Source: Caulobacteraceae bacterium (GTDB lineage Bacteria; Pseudomonadota; Alphaproteobacteria; Caulobacterales; Caulobacteraceae). From it: DNA of 64,000 nt. The notes beneath the pieces are model-generated. The model saw only the letters and a list, made by a program, of their open reading frames with translations, ran no database searches and was not told where the DNA came from. Positions 55,452-63,356 of the stretch are shown here, one piece after another. A program made the position numbers and the translations under genes. The DNA is taken from the NCBI GenBank assembly GCA_027489335.1, contig JAIXZX010000005.1, positions 23,125-87,124 on the forward strand, given 5' to 3'. Each line of letters starts with the position of its first letter. Position 1 is the first letter of the stretch.

Positions 55452-56225
55452 ATGCAACGACATATGGACTTCGAAGGTATCGAAAACTTCCGCGACTTCG
55501 GAGGTTACGACACCGCCTGTGGGCGGGGCCTGCGCTCTGGCCTGCTTTATCGGTCCGCCAACCATGGCCGCGCCACACCTGCCGATCTCGCCCGGCTGCG
55601 GGAGCTGGGGATTTCGGTGGTGGTGGACCTGCGCCGGCCGGCCGAACGGGTGCGGGAGCCGTCCCTGCGCCCCGAGGGCTTCATGGCCCATGTGATCGAA
55701 AACGACCTGGGGGAGGCGGGCGATCCCTGGCTGGCGGCTCTGAAGGACTCTGACATCAGCGCCGACTTCTTCCGCGCCGACGGGGTCCGGTTCTACCGGG
55801 AAGCCCCGTTTGAAGCCCGTCATTTGGACCTGTTTTCGCGCTATTTCCACGCCCTTTCGGCCTCTGAAGGGCCGGTTCTGGTGCATTGCGTGGCGGGCAA
55901 GGACCGCACCGGCATGCTGTGCGCGCTCACCCACCACATGGCCGGCGTCCACGACGACGACCTGGTCGCCGACTACCTGCTGACCAATGACGAGACCCGC
56001 ATCGCGCGGCGGATTCCGTTCATGATGGAGTTCGTCGCCGAGCATGCCGGCCGTGCGCCAACCGAAGAGGCGGTGCGCACCGCGCTCAGCGTCCATCCGG
56101 AATATCTGCAGGCCGCCTTCGCCGTCATGCGCGAGCAGTGCGGATCCCTGGACGGCTATCTGGAACAGGCGCTCGGGGTCGATCGCGCCATGCGGGAGGC
56201 CATCGCCGAGCGGATCCTGGCCTAG
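55452..56225 (+). CDS. tyrosine/serine protein phosphatase (DSP-like)
   Basis: A 257-residue phosphatase of the bacterial tyrosine/serine type (Y_phosphatase3, similar to mycobacterial PtpB). The CX5R active site is H-C146-VAGKD-R152 in VLVHCVAGKDRTGML. It opens with the characteristic NFRDFGGYDTACGRGLRSGLLYRS and has VVDLRRPAERVREP. It may act on phospho-proteins or on phosphoinositide-like substrates. It is 3 bp upstream of the WYL-type regulator and likely in the same operon. Confidence 0.9.
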   Translation: MQRHMDFEGIENFRDFGGYDTACGRGLRSGLLYRSANHGRATPADLARLRELGISVVVDLRRPAERVREPSLRPEGFMAHVIENDLGEAGDPWLAALKDSDISADFFRADGVRFYREAPFEARHLDLFSRYFHALSASEGPVLVHCVAGKDRTGMLCALTHHMAGVHDDDLVADYLLTNDETRIARRIPFMMEFVAEHAGRAPTEEAVRTALSVHPEYLQAAFAVMREQCGSLDGYLEQALGVDRAMREAIAERILA

Positions 56226-56228
56226 CCC

Positions 56229-56942
56229 ATGCGTCGGGCCGACCGGCTGTTTCAGATCATCCAGATCCTGCGGCGCAGCCGCCGGCCGGTGACCGGTGCG
56301 GCCTTGGCCCGGGAGCTCGAGACCTCCCTGCGGACCGTCTATCGGGACATGGCCGATCTGATCGCCCAGCGGGTGCCGATCCGCGGCGAGGCGGGCGTCG
56401 GCTATGTCCTGGACGACGGCTTCGACATGCCGCCCCTGATGCTGACGGCGCCGGAGCTGGAGGCGGTGTTGCTGGGCGCCCAATGGGTCGGCGGCCGAGG
56501 CGATCCTGACCTGGCTCGGGCGGCCCAGGACGTGGTGGCCAAGATCGCCCAGGTGATCCCGGAGAACCTGCGCCCCTTCGTCAGCTCTTCGCCGCTGACC
56601 GCCGCGGGGGGACCCAGCGCGGTCCGTGATGCGCTCGACATGTCCCAGCTGCGCGCCTGCATGCGCGACCAGCGCAAGGTGGTCCTGGACTATGCCGACG
56701 AGGCCGGTGCGGTGACGCGACGGGTGATCTGGCCGGTGACGGTGGGCTACTTCGACACCACCCGGGTGATCTGCGCCTGGTGCGAGCTGCGCCAGGCCTT
56801 CCGGCACTTCCGCACCGACCGGGTGGTGGCCGCCGAGTTCCTCAGCGAGCGCTATCCTGGCGCCCGAGCCCAGTTGTGGGCCCAGTGGCGGCGCACCCTG
56901 CCCGATCACGAGGCGGGTGCGGACTCGGGCGACAAGGCCTGA
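56229..56942 (+). CDS. YafY-type transcriptional regulator (HTH-11 plus WYL-like domain)
   Basis: A 237-residue DNA-binding regulator. An N-terminal winged helix (about 1-60, RRADRLFQIIQILRRSRRPV and ETSLRTVYRDMADL) is followed by a WYL-like ligand-binding domain (about 135-225, VVLDYADEAGAVTRRVIWP). The name-giving Trp-Tyr-Leu is not conserved: the matching place reads TRVICAWCELR. WYL domains often sense nucleotides or nucleic acids. It probably forms a unit with the phosphatase gene, 3 bp upstream; the target is unknown. Confidence 0.88.
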   Translation: MRRADRLFQIIQILRRSRRPVTGAALARELETSLRTVYRDMADLIAQRVPIRGEAGVGYVLDDGFDMPPLMLTAPELEAVLLGAQWVGGRGDPDLARAAQDVVAKIAQVIPENLRPFVSSSPLTAAGGPSAVRDALDMSQLRACMRDQRKVVLDYADEAGAVTRRVIWPVTVGYFDTTRVICAWCELRQAFRHFRTDRVVAAEFLSERYPGARAQLWAQWRRTLPDHEAGADSGDKA

Positions 56943-56965
56943 CCGGGATCTGGGGGAACGAGGAC

Positions 56966-57035
56966 AGGCGTCCGGCGATGACCTCCACGTCTGCGCCGGA
57001 CGCCTTATCGGGACTGAACCTCCGACAAGGTTCAG
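56966..57035 (+). promoter_or_regulatory. two strong hairpins upstream of the class V aminotransferase gene
   Basis: AGGCGTCCGGCG/CGCCGGACGCCT (56966-56977 with 56994-57005, 12 bp perfect, loop 16) and CTGAACC/GGTTCAG (57014-57020 with 57029-57035). There is no T-tract, and they stand in a 182-bp leader. The first could be a terminator for the regulator gene, or together they may form a structured leader. Confidence 0.4.
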
Positions 57036-57124
57036 CGACAAGATTTGCGCTCGGGCGCCGTCTCGGCCTAATCACCTCCCCGTGAAATTTGGCCCACAGG
57101 TCGGGCCGTCAGTCGGAGGGCGCC

Positions 57125-58294
57125 ATGCAGAGCTTTCAACCCCCACGCCGGGTCCTGATGGGACCGGGCCCCTCCGACGTCAGCCCCCGCGTGCTGGCGG
57201 CCCTGGCGCGGCCGACCATCGGCCACCTGGACCCGGCCTTCCAGGGCCTGATGGAGGAGATCAAGGCGGCGCTCTCGCGGCTGTTCAACGCCCCTGATCA
57301 CATCTGCGTGCCCCTGTCGGCGCCGGGCACGGCGGGCATGGAATCGGCCCTGATGAACCTGCTGGAGCCCGGCGACCTGGCGGTGATCTGCGTCAATGGC
57401 GTGTTCGGAACCCGCATGGTGGACATGGCCGGCCGGGCCGGCGCCGAGGTGATCGCCGTTGAGGACGCCTGGGGGACCCCGGTCAGCCTGGAAAAGGTCG
57501 AAGCCGCGCTGTCTGGCCGCCAGGCGAAGGTGCTGGCCTTCGTCCATGCGGAAACCTCCACCGGCGTGCGCAGCGACGCCGCCAGCCTCTGCGCCCTGGC
57601 GCGCAAGCATGGGGCGCTGTCCATCGTCGACTGCGTGACCTCGCTGGGCGGCATCGCGGTGGACGCCGCCGCATGGGACGCCGACGTCCTCTATTCCGGC
57701 ACCCAGAAGTGCCTCTCGGCGCCGCCTGGCCTCTCGCCGGTGGCCTTCTCCAAGCGGGCCGTGGCGGCCATCGCCGCGCGCAAGGAAAAGCCCCGCAACT
57801 GGCTGTTCGATATCGGCCTCCTGATGAGCTACTGGGGCGGGGAGGGCGGTCGCACCTATCACCACACCGCCCCGATCAACGCCCTCTATGGCCTGCACGA
57901 ATCCCTGGTCGCCCTGTTCGAAGAGGGCCAGCAGGCGGCCTTTGTCCGCCACGCCCGGACGCATGAATCCCTGGTGGCTGGTCTGGAGGCCCTGGGCCTT
58001 GAGATGCTGGTGGCGCCCGAGCATCGCCTGCCGCAGCTGAACACGGTCAAGGTCCCCGACGGGATCGATGAGGCCGCGGTCCGCGACTATGTCCTGACCC
58101 ACTGGAACCTGGAGCTCGGGGCGGGCCTGGGTCCGCTGAAGGGCCAGGTCTGGCGGATCGGGCTGATGGGCGCCTCGGCCACACCCTGGCATGTGCGTCT
58201 GTGCCTGACGGCTCTGGGCGAGGCCCTGGCGGCCCAGGGTTATCAGGGTGACCGGAGTGCGGCCCTGGCGGCGGCGGACGCTAAGCTCGCCTGA
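57125..58294 (+). CDS. alanine/serine-glyoxylate aminotransferase (class V, PLP)
   Basis: A 389-residue aminotransferase of the AGXT/serine-glyoxylate group. The opening [17 protein letters not shown] is typical, the PLP pocket has [12 protein letters not shown], the cofactor-binding Asp is in [11 protein letters not shown], and Lys195 ([17 protein letters not shown]) carries the pyridoxal phosphate. It moves an amino group from alanine or serine to glyoxylate. GGAGG lies 6 bases before ATG 57125. Whether it is the alanine or the serine enzyme cannot be decided. Confidence 0.92.
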   Translation: MQSFQPPRRVLMGPGPSDVSPRVLAALARPTIGHLDPAFQGLMEEIKAALSRLFNAPDHICVPLSAPGTAGMESALMNLLEPGDLAVICVNGVFGTRMVDMAGRAGAEVIAVEDAWGTPVSLEKVEAALSGRQAKVLAFVHAETSTGVRSDAASLCALARKHGALSIVDCVTSLGGIAVDAAAWDADVLYSGTQKCLSAPPGLSPVAFSKRAVAAIAARKEKPRNWLFDIGLLMSYWGGEGGRTYHHTAPINALYGLHESLVALFEEGQQAAFVRHARTHESLVAGLEALGLEMLVAPEHRLPQLNTVKVPDGIDEAAVRDYVLTHWNLELGAGLGPLKGQVWRIGLMGASATPWHVRLCLTALGEALAAQGYQGDRSAALAAADAKLA

Positions 58295-58333
58295 TCGCTT
58301 TCCAGCGGCGCCATAGGGGGCTATGGCGCAAAC

Positions 58334-59698
58334 ATGCGCCGTGTCGTCCAGATCGAAGCCCCCTGGCGGGAGCCGGCCGCGGCCCTCGCGGCCCTGGCTG
58401 AGGAGGCCTGGAGCCTCTGCCTGCTGTCGGGCGGCGGGGGCGCGCGCGGGCGTTGGACCTATCTGGCCGCCCGGCCCCTGCGGACCCTCATCGTTCAGGC
58501 CGGCGACCCGACGGATCCCTTCGCCGCCCTGGCCGCCCTCATCCCGGCGGGCGAGATGCTGAATGACGGTCCGCCCTTCCAGGGGGGCGTAGCGGGGCTG
58601 GCGACCTATGAGCTGGGCGGCCGGGCCCAGGGGCTGGACCTTGCCCCCCACCCGGACTGGCCGCACCTGGCCTGCGCCGTCTATCCCGCCATCCTTGCCT
58701 TTGATCATCAGGACCGACGGCTGCTGGCCATCGGCCGGGGCGAGGAGGCCGCCGAGGCGCGGGCCCGGGCCCAAGCCCTTCTGAACGCCCTTGGGGCGGA
58801 GCCGCCGGCCCTGGCCGTGCGGTCACGGACCCTGGCTGGGCCGATGACAGCGTCGTCGGGGGCGACCTATGAGGCGGCGGTGGCCGAGGTGGTGAGCCGG
58901 ATCGCGGCGGGCGAGATCTTCCAGGCCAATGTGGCCCGGCGCTGGACCGGCACGCTGGCTGCCGGCGCTACGCCCTACGACCTGTTCGCCCGGCTGGCCC
59001 GGGACTCTGCGGCGCCCTTCGCCGCCTATCTGCGCCTGCCGGGCTTGGCGGTGGTGTCCAACTCGCCGGAGCGGTTCGTGGCCCTGCGGCGCACGGCCGA
59101 TGGCCTGACGGCTGAGACCCGGCCGATCAAGGGCACGCGGCCGCGGGGCTGCGACGGCGCCCAGGACCAGGTCCTGGCCGCCGAGCTGCTGGCCAGTCCC
59201 AAGGACCGGGCCGAGAACCTGATGATTGTCGACCTGATGCGCAATGACCTGGCCAGGGTCTGTCGCCCCGGCAGCGTGAAGGCGCCGGAGCTGTTCGCCA
59301 TCGAGAGCTTCGCCAACGTCCATCACCTGGTCTCCACCATCACCGGCGTGATGCAGCCGGGGCTGGGCGCGGCCGACCTGCTGGCGGCGACCTTTCCGCC
59401 CGGCTCAATCACCGGGGCGCCGAAGATCCAGGCCATGAAGGTGATCGAAGGGCTCGAACCGCCGAGGGGGCCCTACTGCGGCTCGATCTTCTGGGCCGGG
59501 GCGGACGGGGCGTTTGATTCCAGTGTGCTGATCCGCACCGCAGCCTGCGTGGAGACGCCGGACGGCTGGCGGCTGGAGGCCGGGGCCGGGGCGGGCCTGG
59601 TGGCCGACAGCACGCCCGCCGCCGAGCGTCTGGAGACCGAGGCCAAGATCTCCGCCCTGTTGCGGGCGCTGTCTGCAGATCTGGGGACCACGTCGTGA
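58334..59698 (+). CDS. pabB: aminodeoxychorismate synthase component I
   Basis: A 454-residue chorismate-utilising enzyme for p-aminobenzoate and folate synthesis. The chorismate-binding domain (about 165-450) has RIAAGEIFQANVARRW, the TRPIKGTRPRG loop, IVDLMRNDLARVC and the late FPPGSITGAPKIQAMKVIEGLEPP with GSIFWAGADG. The motif PIKGT (with Lys) is typical of PabB rather than anthranilate synthase TrpE. It overlaps pabC by four bases (GTGA). The glutamine amidotransferase pabA is not in the window. Confidence 0.93.
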   Translation: MRRVVQIEAPWREPAAALAALAEEAWSLCLLSGGGGARGRWTYLAARPLRTLIVQAGDPTDPFAALAALIPAGEMLNDGPPFQGGVAGLATYELGGRAQGLDLAPHPDWPHLACAVYPAILAFDHQDRRLLAIGRGEEAAEARARAQALLNALGAEPPALAVRSRTLAGPMTASSGATYEAAVAEVVSRIAAGEIFQANVARRWTGTLAAGATPYDLFARLARDSAAPFAAYLRLPGLAVVSNSPERFVALRRTADGLTAETRPIKGTRPRGCDGAQDQVLAAELLASPKDRAENLMIVDLMRNDLARVCRPGSVKAPELFAIESFANVHHLVSTITGVMQPGLGAADLLAATFPPGSITGAPKIQAMKVIEGLEPPRGPYCGSIFWAGADGAFDSSVLIRTAACVETPDGWRLEAGAGAGLVADSTPAAERLETEAKISALLRALSADLGTTS

Positions 59699-60465
59699 GC
59701 CTGCCCTTGAACGATCGCGGCCTGCTGTTGGGGGATGGGCTGTTCGAGACCCTGCTGGCGGTGGATGGCGTTCCAGCCGACTGGGACGCGCATTTGGCAC
59801 GCCTGGCCCTGGGATGCGCAGCCCTGGGCCTTCCGGTCCCGGACGAGGCGGACGTCGGTGCGGCCGCCCAGGCGGCCCTGAGCACCGCGGGTCTCGACAC
59901 TGGCCGAGCAGCCCTGCGGATCACCTGGACCGCGGGCTCCGGGGGGCGGGGCCTTGATCGGCCAGAGCCCTGCGCCCCGGTCCTTTTCGCGACCGCCGCG
60001 CCGTCCCCTGCGCCGGCTGGACCCCTGCGTCTGATCACGGCGGCGACCCGGCGCAATGCCGGTTCCATCGCCTCGCGGCACAAGACTCTGTCCTATCTGG
60101 ACAATGTGCTGGCCAGGCGGGAGGCGACGATGGCCGGCGCCGACGAGGCGGTGATGCTGAACACCAACGGCCATGTGGCCTGCGCGGCGGCGGCCAATCT
60201 GTTCTGGGTCGCCGGCGGGCGGCTGGAGACACCGTCTCTGGACTGTGGGGTCTTGGCCGGGATCACCCGGGCGAGGGTGCTGGCCTGGGCCGACGCGGCA
60301 GGCATGCCCGCGGCGGAGGTGGCGGTGGGTCACGACGCTCTGGCTGCGGCCGAGGCGGTCTTTGTCACCAACAGCCTGAGCGGCGCCCGGCCAGCTCAGT
60401 CCCTGGACGGCCGACCCCTGGCGCGATGGCCGCTATTGGCGGAGCTGTCAGCCACCCTGATCTGA
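59695..60465 (+). CDS. pabC: aminodeoxychorismate lyase (class IV PLP enzyme)
   Basis: A 256-residue fold-type IV PLP enzyme, which releases pyruvate from aminodeoxychorismate to give p-aminobenzoate. It opens with NDRGLLLGDGLFETLLA; the PLP Lys is in ASRHKTLSYLDNVLARREA; AVFVTNSLSGARP closes the fold. The alternative is a branched-chain or D-amino acid aminotransferase, but the four-base coupling to pabB makes the lyase role the best reading. Confidence 0.9.
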   Translation: MSLPLNDRGLLLGDGLFETLLAVDGVPADWDAHLARLALGCAALGLPVPDEADVGAAAQAALSTAGLDTGRAALRITWTAGSGGRGLDRPEPCAPVLFATAAPSPAPAGPLRLITAATRRNAGSIASRHKTLSYLDNVLARREATMAGADEAVMLNTNGHVACAAAANLFWVAGGRLETPSLDCGVLAGITRARVLAWADAAGMPAAEVAVGHDALAAAEAVFVTNSLSGARPAQSLDGRPLARWPLLAELSATLI

Positions 60466-60481
60466 TCTGTCAGAGCCCCGG

Positions 60482-61012
60482 TCAGCAGTCGGTGCAGTTG
60501 ACCATGTCGAGCTTGCGGGGTCGGAGATAGTATTTCTCCTTGAAGACCATGGCGTTGGGCAGCGCATACTTGATGGCCGAGTTGTAGCTGTAGTTCATCT
60601 CGCTCATGATCAGCGTGTCGAAGGGCTCCATGAGGTCGGCGGGCAGGCCGCTCACGGTGGAGCCCTTGCCCAGGGCGCTCAGCCCCTTGCCATGGCTCCA
60701 CACCACCTTGGGCGAGCCGTTGGCGTCGGCGCGGATGGCGGTCACCCGGGCGCTCATGCCCGAGGCGACGAACGGCGACAGGATTTCCTCGGCGACGGAA
60801 AAGGTGTCGCTCAGCTCGGCCTTGGTGGTCAGCGTATCCTGGGCGATCAGGTCGGCGACCACGGCGGTGGCGTGGCCCGCTCGCCGGTCGGCCATCAGCG
60901 CCATGGTGACCTCGGCCAGGCCCATATAGAGCAGGATGAGAACCGGGGCGATCAGGGCGAACTCCACCGCCGCCACGCCGCGTCGATCCCGAAGAAAGCG
61001 GATCAGGCCCAT
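60482..61012 (-). CDS. TadE-like pilus assembly protein (second of pair)
   Basis: A 176-residue pseudopilin-like protein. The N-terminus is FLRDRRGVAAVEFALIAPVL, a TadE/TadF-type prepilin segment with a Gly-Val cleavage-like site and the +5 Glu, then one hydrophobic helix and a soluble domain with a terminal Cys pair (NCTDC). TadE/TadF are minor pseudopilins needed for Flp pilus assembly. ATG 61012 overlaps the stop of the preceding gene by one base, so the two are coupled. Confidence 0.85.
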   Translation of the reverse strand: MGLIRFLRDRRGVAAVEFALIAPVLILLYMGLAEVTMALMADRRAGHATAVVADLIAQDTLTTKAELSDTFSVAEEILSPFVASGMSARVTAIRADANGSPKVVWSHGKGLSALGKGSTVSGLPADLMEPFDTLIMSEMNYSYNSAIKYALPNAMVFKEKYYLRPRKLDMVNCTDC

Positions 61013-61584
61013 CAGCACTTGGCTCCCGTCGGCGGGGCGTCGCTGTAGGGCTCGTTGCGGAAGGCCTCCACCGCCGAGACCATGCGCTTGTTGCCTGGCG
61101 CATTGACCAGGGCGTTGGAGAGCAGCGGCGTGAAGATCGTCCAGTTGTAATAGGTGCGGACCAGGACGATGTCGGTGGGGCCGCCCGGCGACCAGCAGGT
61201 CTTGGTAGGATCAAAATTACCGCCCGTCATGGCCGGGTCGTCCCGCAGACTGGTGAAGTCGGCATAGGTGCGGACATCCACCTGCAGATTGCCGGCGCAG
61301 CTCGCGCCCAGCCAGCTCATGCGGGCGCAGACGGCCTTGGCGAACTCGTCCTTGCTGGCGGTCCCCGCCGTCTGCATCGCGCCGGTCCGCAGGGGGCGGG
61401 CGGCCGCGGCGGTGGCGCCTTCCAGGGTGGTGGCGACCATGAACACCATGGCCAGTTCCAGCACGCCGAAGATCAGCATCAGCAGGGGACCGGCGATGAA
61501 GGCGAACTCCACCGCGGTCGCGCCCTGCCGGGCGCTGGCGAAGCGGCGCAGGGTCTGGATCAGGGGTCTGGCGGCGCGCGGCAT
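61012..61584 (-). CDS. TadE-like pilus assembly protein (first of pair)
   Basis: A 190-residue minor pseudopilin. The segment RQGATAVEFAFIAGPLLMLI is the TadE-type prepilin motif with the +5 Glu after the expected cleavage; a C-terminal soluble domain contains several cysteines. It is translated together with the second TadE-like gene. The pair is transcribed away from pilA and belongs to the same pilus locus. Confidence 0.87.
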   Translation of the reverse strand: MPRAARPLIQTLRRFASARQGATAVEFAFIAGPLLMLIFGVLELAMVFMVATTLEGATAAAARPLRTGAMQTAGTASKDEFAKAVCARMSWLGASCAGNLQVDVRTYADFTSLRDDPAMTGGNFDPTKTCWSPGGPTDIVLVRTYYNWTIFTPLLSNALVNAPGNKRMVSAVEAFRNEPYSDAPPTGAKC

Positions 61585-61647
61585 TCTGCGGGTCCATCCG
61601 GTTTCCGGCGAACCCTAGCCCGTCGAGCCTAAGCGATGCTTAAGCGC

Positions 61648-62031
61648 TCAGGGGGTGGGGCGCTGCGGGTCATCGGCGCCGATCCGCTCGCACCGGGGCG
61701 AGCAGGCGAAGGTGCGGGCCTCGCCGCCGCGGATATAGGAGACCTGGCCATATTCGGGGGCGCTGACCACGATGTCGCGGTCGAACAGGACCCGGCCGGA
61801 GGCGTCGGTGACCACCACATTGGTCACCCCATAGCCCTTGCCGATCACCACCAGATCCTGGGGCCCCAGCAGATTGACGTCGGCGATCTTCGGATTGGCC
61901 ACCACCACATTGCGGGCGGCGCCCGGCAGCCGGACCTTGGCGCCCTGATCGAGCCTGACCGACAGGGACGAGGCCGCCGCGGGCGAGGCGACCAGAAGGC
62001 CGATGAGGGCGCAGACGGCGAGGCGGCGCAT
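61648..62031 (-). CDS. CpaC N-terminal-like secretin-associated protein
   Basis: A 127-residue exported protein. A signal peptide (LAVCALIGLLVASPAAA) is followed by a domain like the N-terminus of RcpA/CpaC secretins (T2SS/T3SS pilus N-terminal domain): LSVRLDQGAKVRLPGAARNVVVANPKIADV then LVVIGKGYGVTNVVVTD. The secretin channel itself is missing, so it is a stand-alone N-domain that may bind the pilus machinery in the periplasm. Start ATG 62031 was chosen because it begins the signal peptide. It is divergent from pilA, and its promoter may share the CtrA-box region. Confidence 0.75.
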   Translation of the reverse strand: MRRLAVCALIGLLVASPAAASSLSVRLDQGAKVRLPGAARNVVVANPKIADVNLLGPQDLVVIGKGYGVTNVVVTDASGRVLFDRDIVVSAPEYGQVSYIRGGEARTFACSPRCERIGADDPQRPTP

Positions 62032-62347
62032 GGCGGTGTCCAAAAAAACAGAGATCCAGGAACAGAACCTCAGCCTCGGTTGGAATGGTCAAGAAACCCT
62101 GAATCCAGCCGACTCGCGCGCGTGCGTGAATCATAAAGGGAAGATGGCGGATTATGGTCGAATTCAGCGTCTTGGTTAACAGATGCTAATAGTAAACACA
62201 AGTAAACCAAAAGAAAAATCCATCGAATACTCTCTGATTTACTCGCCATTAAGCCAGCTGCGGCATTGTGACCCTGCAATTCGGGGCGAGCAGACCACCA
62301 AGGCCTGATCCCCGATCAATCTGCTCGCCAACAAAGGAGATCGAGCA
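62032..62347. promoter_or_regulatory. AT-rich divergent region with CtrA-like boxes before pilA
   Basis: 316 bp without a gene, unusually AT-rich for this genome. TTAA-CAGATGC-TAAT (62176-62190) and TTTA-CTCGCCA-TTAA (62238-62252) each match TTAA-N7-TTAA closely. They lie 96-172 bp before the pilA start. In Caulobacter crescentus pilA is a direct CtrA target. A sigma-54 -24/-12 element was looked for and not found. Confidence 0.6.
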
Positions 62348-62515
62348 ATGTCGAAGTTCGTCACGCGCTTCCTGAAGGATGAATCCGGCGCCACCGCCAT
62401 CGAGTACGGCCTGATCGCCGCTCTGATCGCCGTTGTGCTGATCACCGCCCTGAACACCCTGTCGGGCAAGATCGCCGGCACCTTCACCAAGATCGGCACC
62501 GCGATGCCGCAATAG
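62348..62515 (+). CDS. pilA: Flp/Tad major pilin
   Basis: A 55-residue type IVb pilin. MSKFVTRFLKDESG precedes the cleavage point Gly14|Ala15, and the mature start ATAIEYGLIAALIAVVLI shows the conserved +5 Glu19 and +6 Tyr20 of Flp pilins plus the hydrophobic assembly helix. The whole mature protein is 41 residues. AAGGAG stands 9 bases before ATG. It is very close in layout to Caulobacter crescentus PilA. It would be cleaved by the CpaA prepilin peptidase encoded next, and a strong terminator separates them. It was identified by direct reading. Confidence 0.95.
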   Translation: MSKFVTRFLKDESGATAIEYGLIAALIAVVLITALNTLSGKIAGTFTKIGTAMPQ

Positions 62516-62559
62516 GTCATTCGCCGCGCTCAAGCGGCGAAGACAACGACCAGACTTCG

Positions 62560-62592
62560 GGGGCCGCGGCGGAAACGCCGCGGCCCCTTCTT
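62560..62592 (+). terminator. intrinsic terminator of pilA
   Basis: A 12-bp perfect stem GGGGCCGCGGCG/CGCCGCGGCCCC with GAAA tetraloop (62560-62571 with 62576-62587), then TTCTTCAT. Confidence 0.9.
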
Positions 62593-62700
62593 CATGCGCC
62601 CGAGGGCCCTGTCTTCAGGATCGGGAAACCAAGCGTTCACCGGTGGGCGCCAGAGTGCCGCTCCACACCTGCGTTCGATGTCCGCGCCAGAGAGCCCCTG

Positions 62701-63228
62701 ATGATCGCCCAAGCCCAGGCCGTCCTGCTCGTCATCTGCCCGGCCCTGCTGATCGTGGCGGCGCTGAAGGATGTGACCACCTATACGATCCCCAACTGGA
62801 TCTCCCTGGCCCTGATCGCGGCCTTCTTTCCTACCGCCCTGATCCTTGGCCTGTCCGCGGGCGCCATCGGGCTTCATGCGGCGATCGGCGTCGGCGCCCT
62901 GGTCGCCGGCATGGTGATGTTCGCCCTGGGCTGGATCGGCGGCGGCGACGCCAAGGTGTTCGCCGCCTCGGCCCTGTGGCTCGGCTGGCCGGCCTCGGCG
63001 ACCTTCCTGCTGGTGACCGCCCTGGCCGGCGGGGTCCTCGCGATGACGCTCCTGGCCATGCGTTCGATGCTGCTGCGCCGCTATGTGTCGGCGGGCCCGG
63101 CCTGGTTGAGCCGCCTGGCCGAGCCCGGCGAGAATGTGCCCTACGGCCTGGCTATCTGCATCGGCGGCCTGGCCGCCTATCCGGCCAGCACGCTGGTGCG
63201 GGCGCTGAGCGCCGGGGCGCCCCTTTAG
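62701..63228 (+). CDS. cpaA: prepilin peptidase CpaA (A24 family)
   Basis: A 175-residue inner-membrane aspartic peptidase that cuts the Flp prepilin. It shows the two catalytic aspartates typical of the short A24 form: Asp24 in ALKDVTTYTIPNW and Asp83 in GGGDAKVF (GxGD motif). There is no N-terminal methylase domain. It has five or six hydrophobic helices. It follows pilA, and cpaB comes next, as in the Caulobacter cpa operon. Confidence 0.93.
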   Translation: MIAQAQAVLLVICPALLIVAALKDVTTYTIPNWISLALIAAFFPTALILGLSAGAIGLHAAIGVGALVAGMVMFALGWIGGGDAKVFAASALWLGWPASATFLLVTALAGGVLAMTLLAMRSMLLRRYVSAGPAWLSRLAEPGENVPYGLAICIGGLAAYPASTLVRALSAGAPL

Positions 63229-63234
63229 CGGCTG

Positions 63235-63242
63235 TTAACCAT
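63235..63242. promoter_or_regulatory. CtrA half-site TTAACCAT before cpaB
   Basis: TTAACCAT equals the second known CtrA motif. It lies between cpaA and cpaB, 115 bp before the cpaB ATG, which suggests that cpaB has its own CtrA-controlled promoter. Confidence 0.45.
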
Positions 63243-63356
63243 GGGCGCGCCAAAACGGGCACGCCGCCAGAAGGCGCCAGCAGAAATTGAGTCGCGGCTG
63301 ATCGCCTGAACCGGCGCGTCGCCATCCCCCTTCAGTGGGAGCGTATCGGGAAGTTC

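Noticed and set aside
62262..62278. A possible sigma-54 promoter before pilA
   Set aside because: The GG and GC elements are 12 bases apart, not 10, so the -24/-12 rule fails.
62643..63290. A 215-codon plus frame over cpaA
   Set aside because: It is out of phase with cpaA, Arg/Gly-rich, and has no membrane segments.
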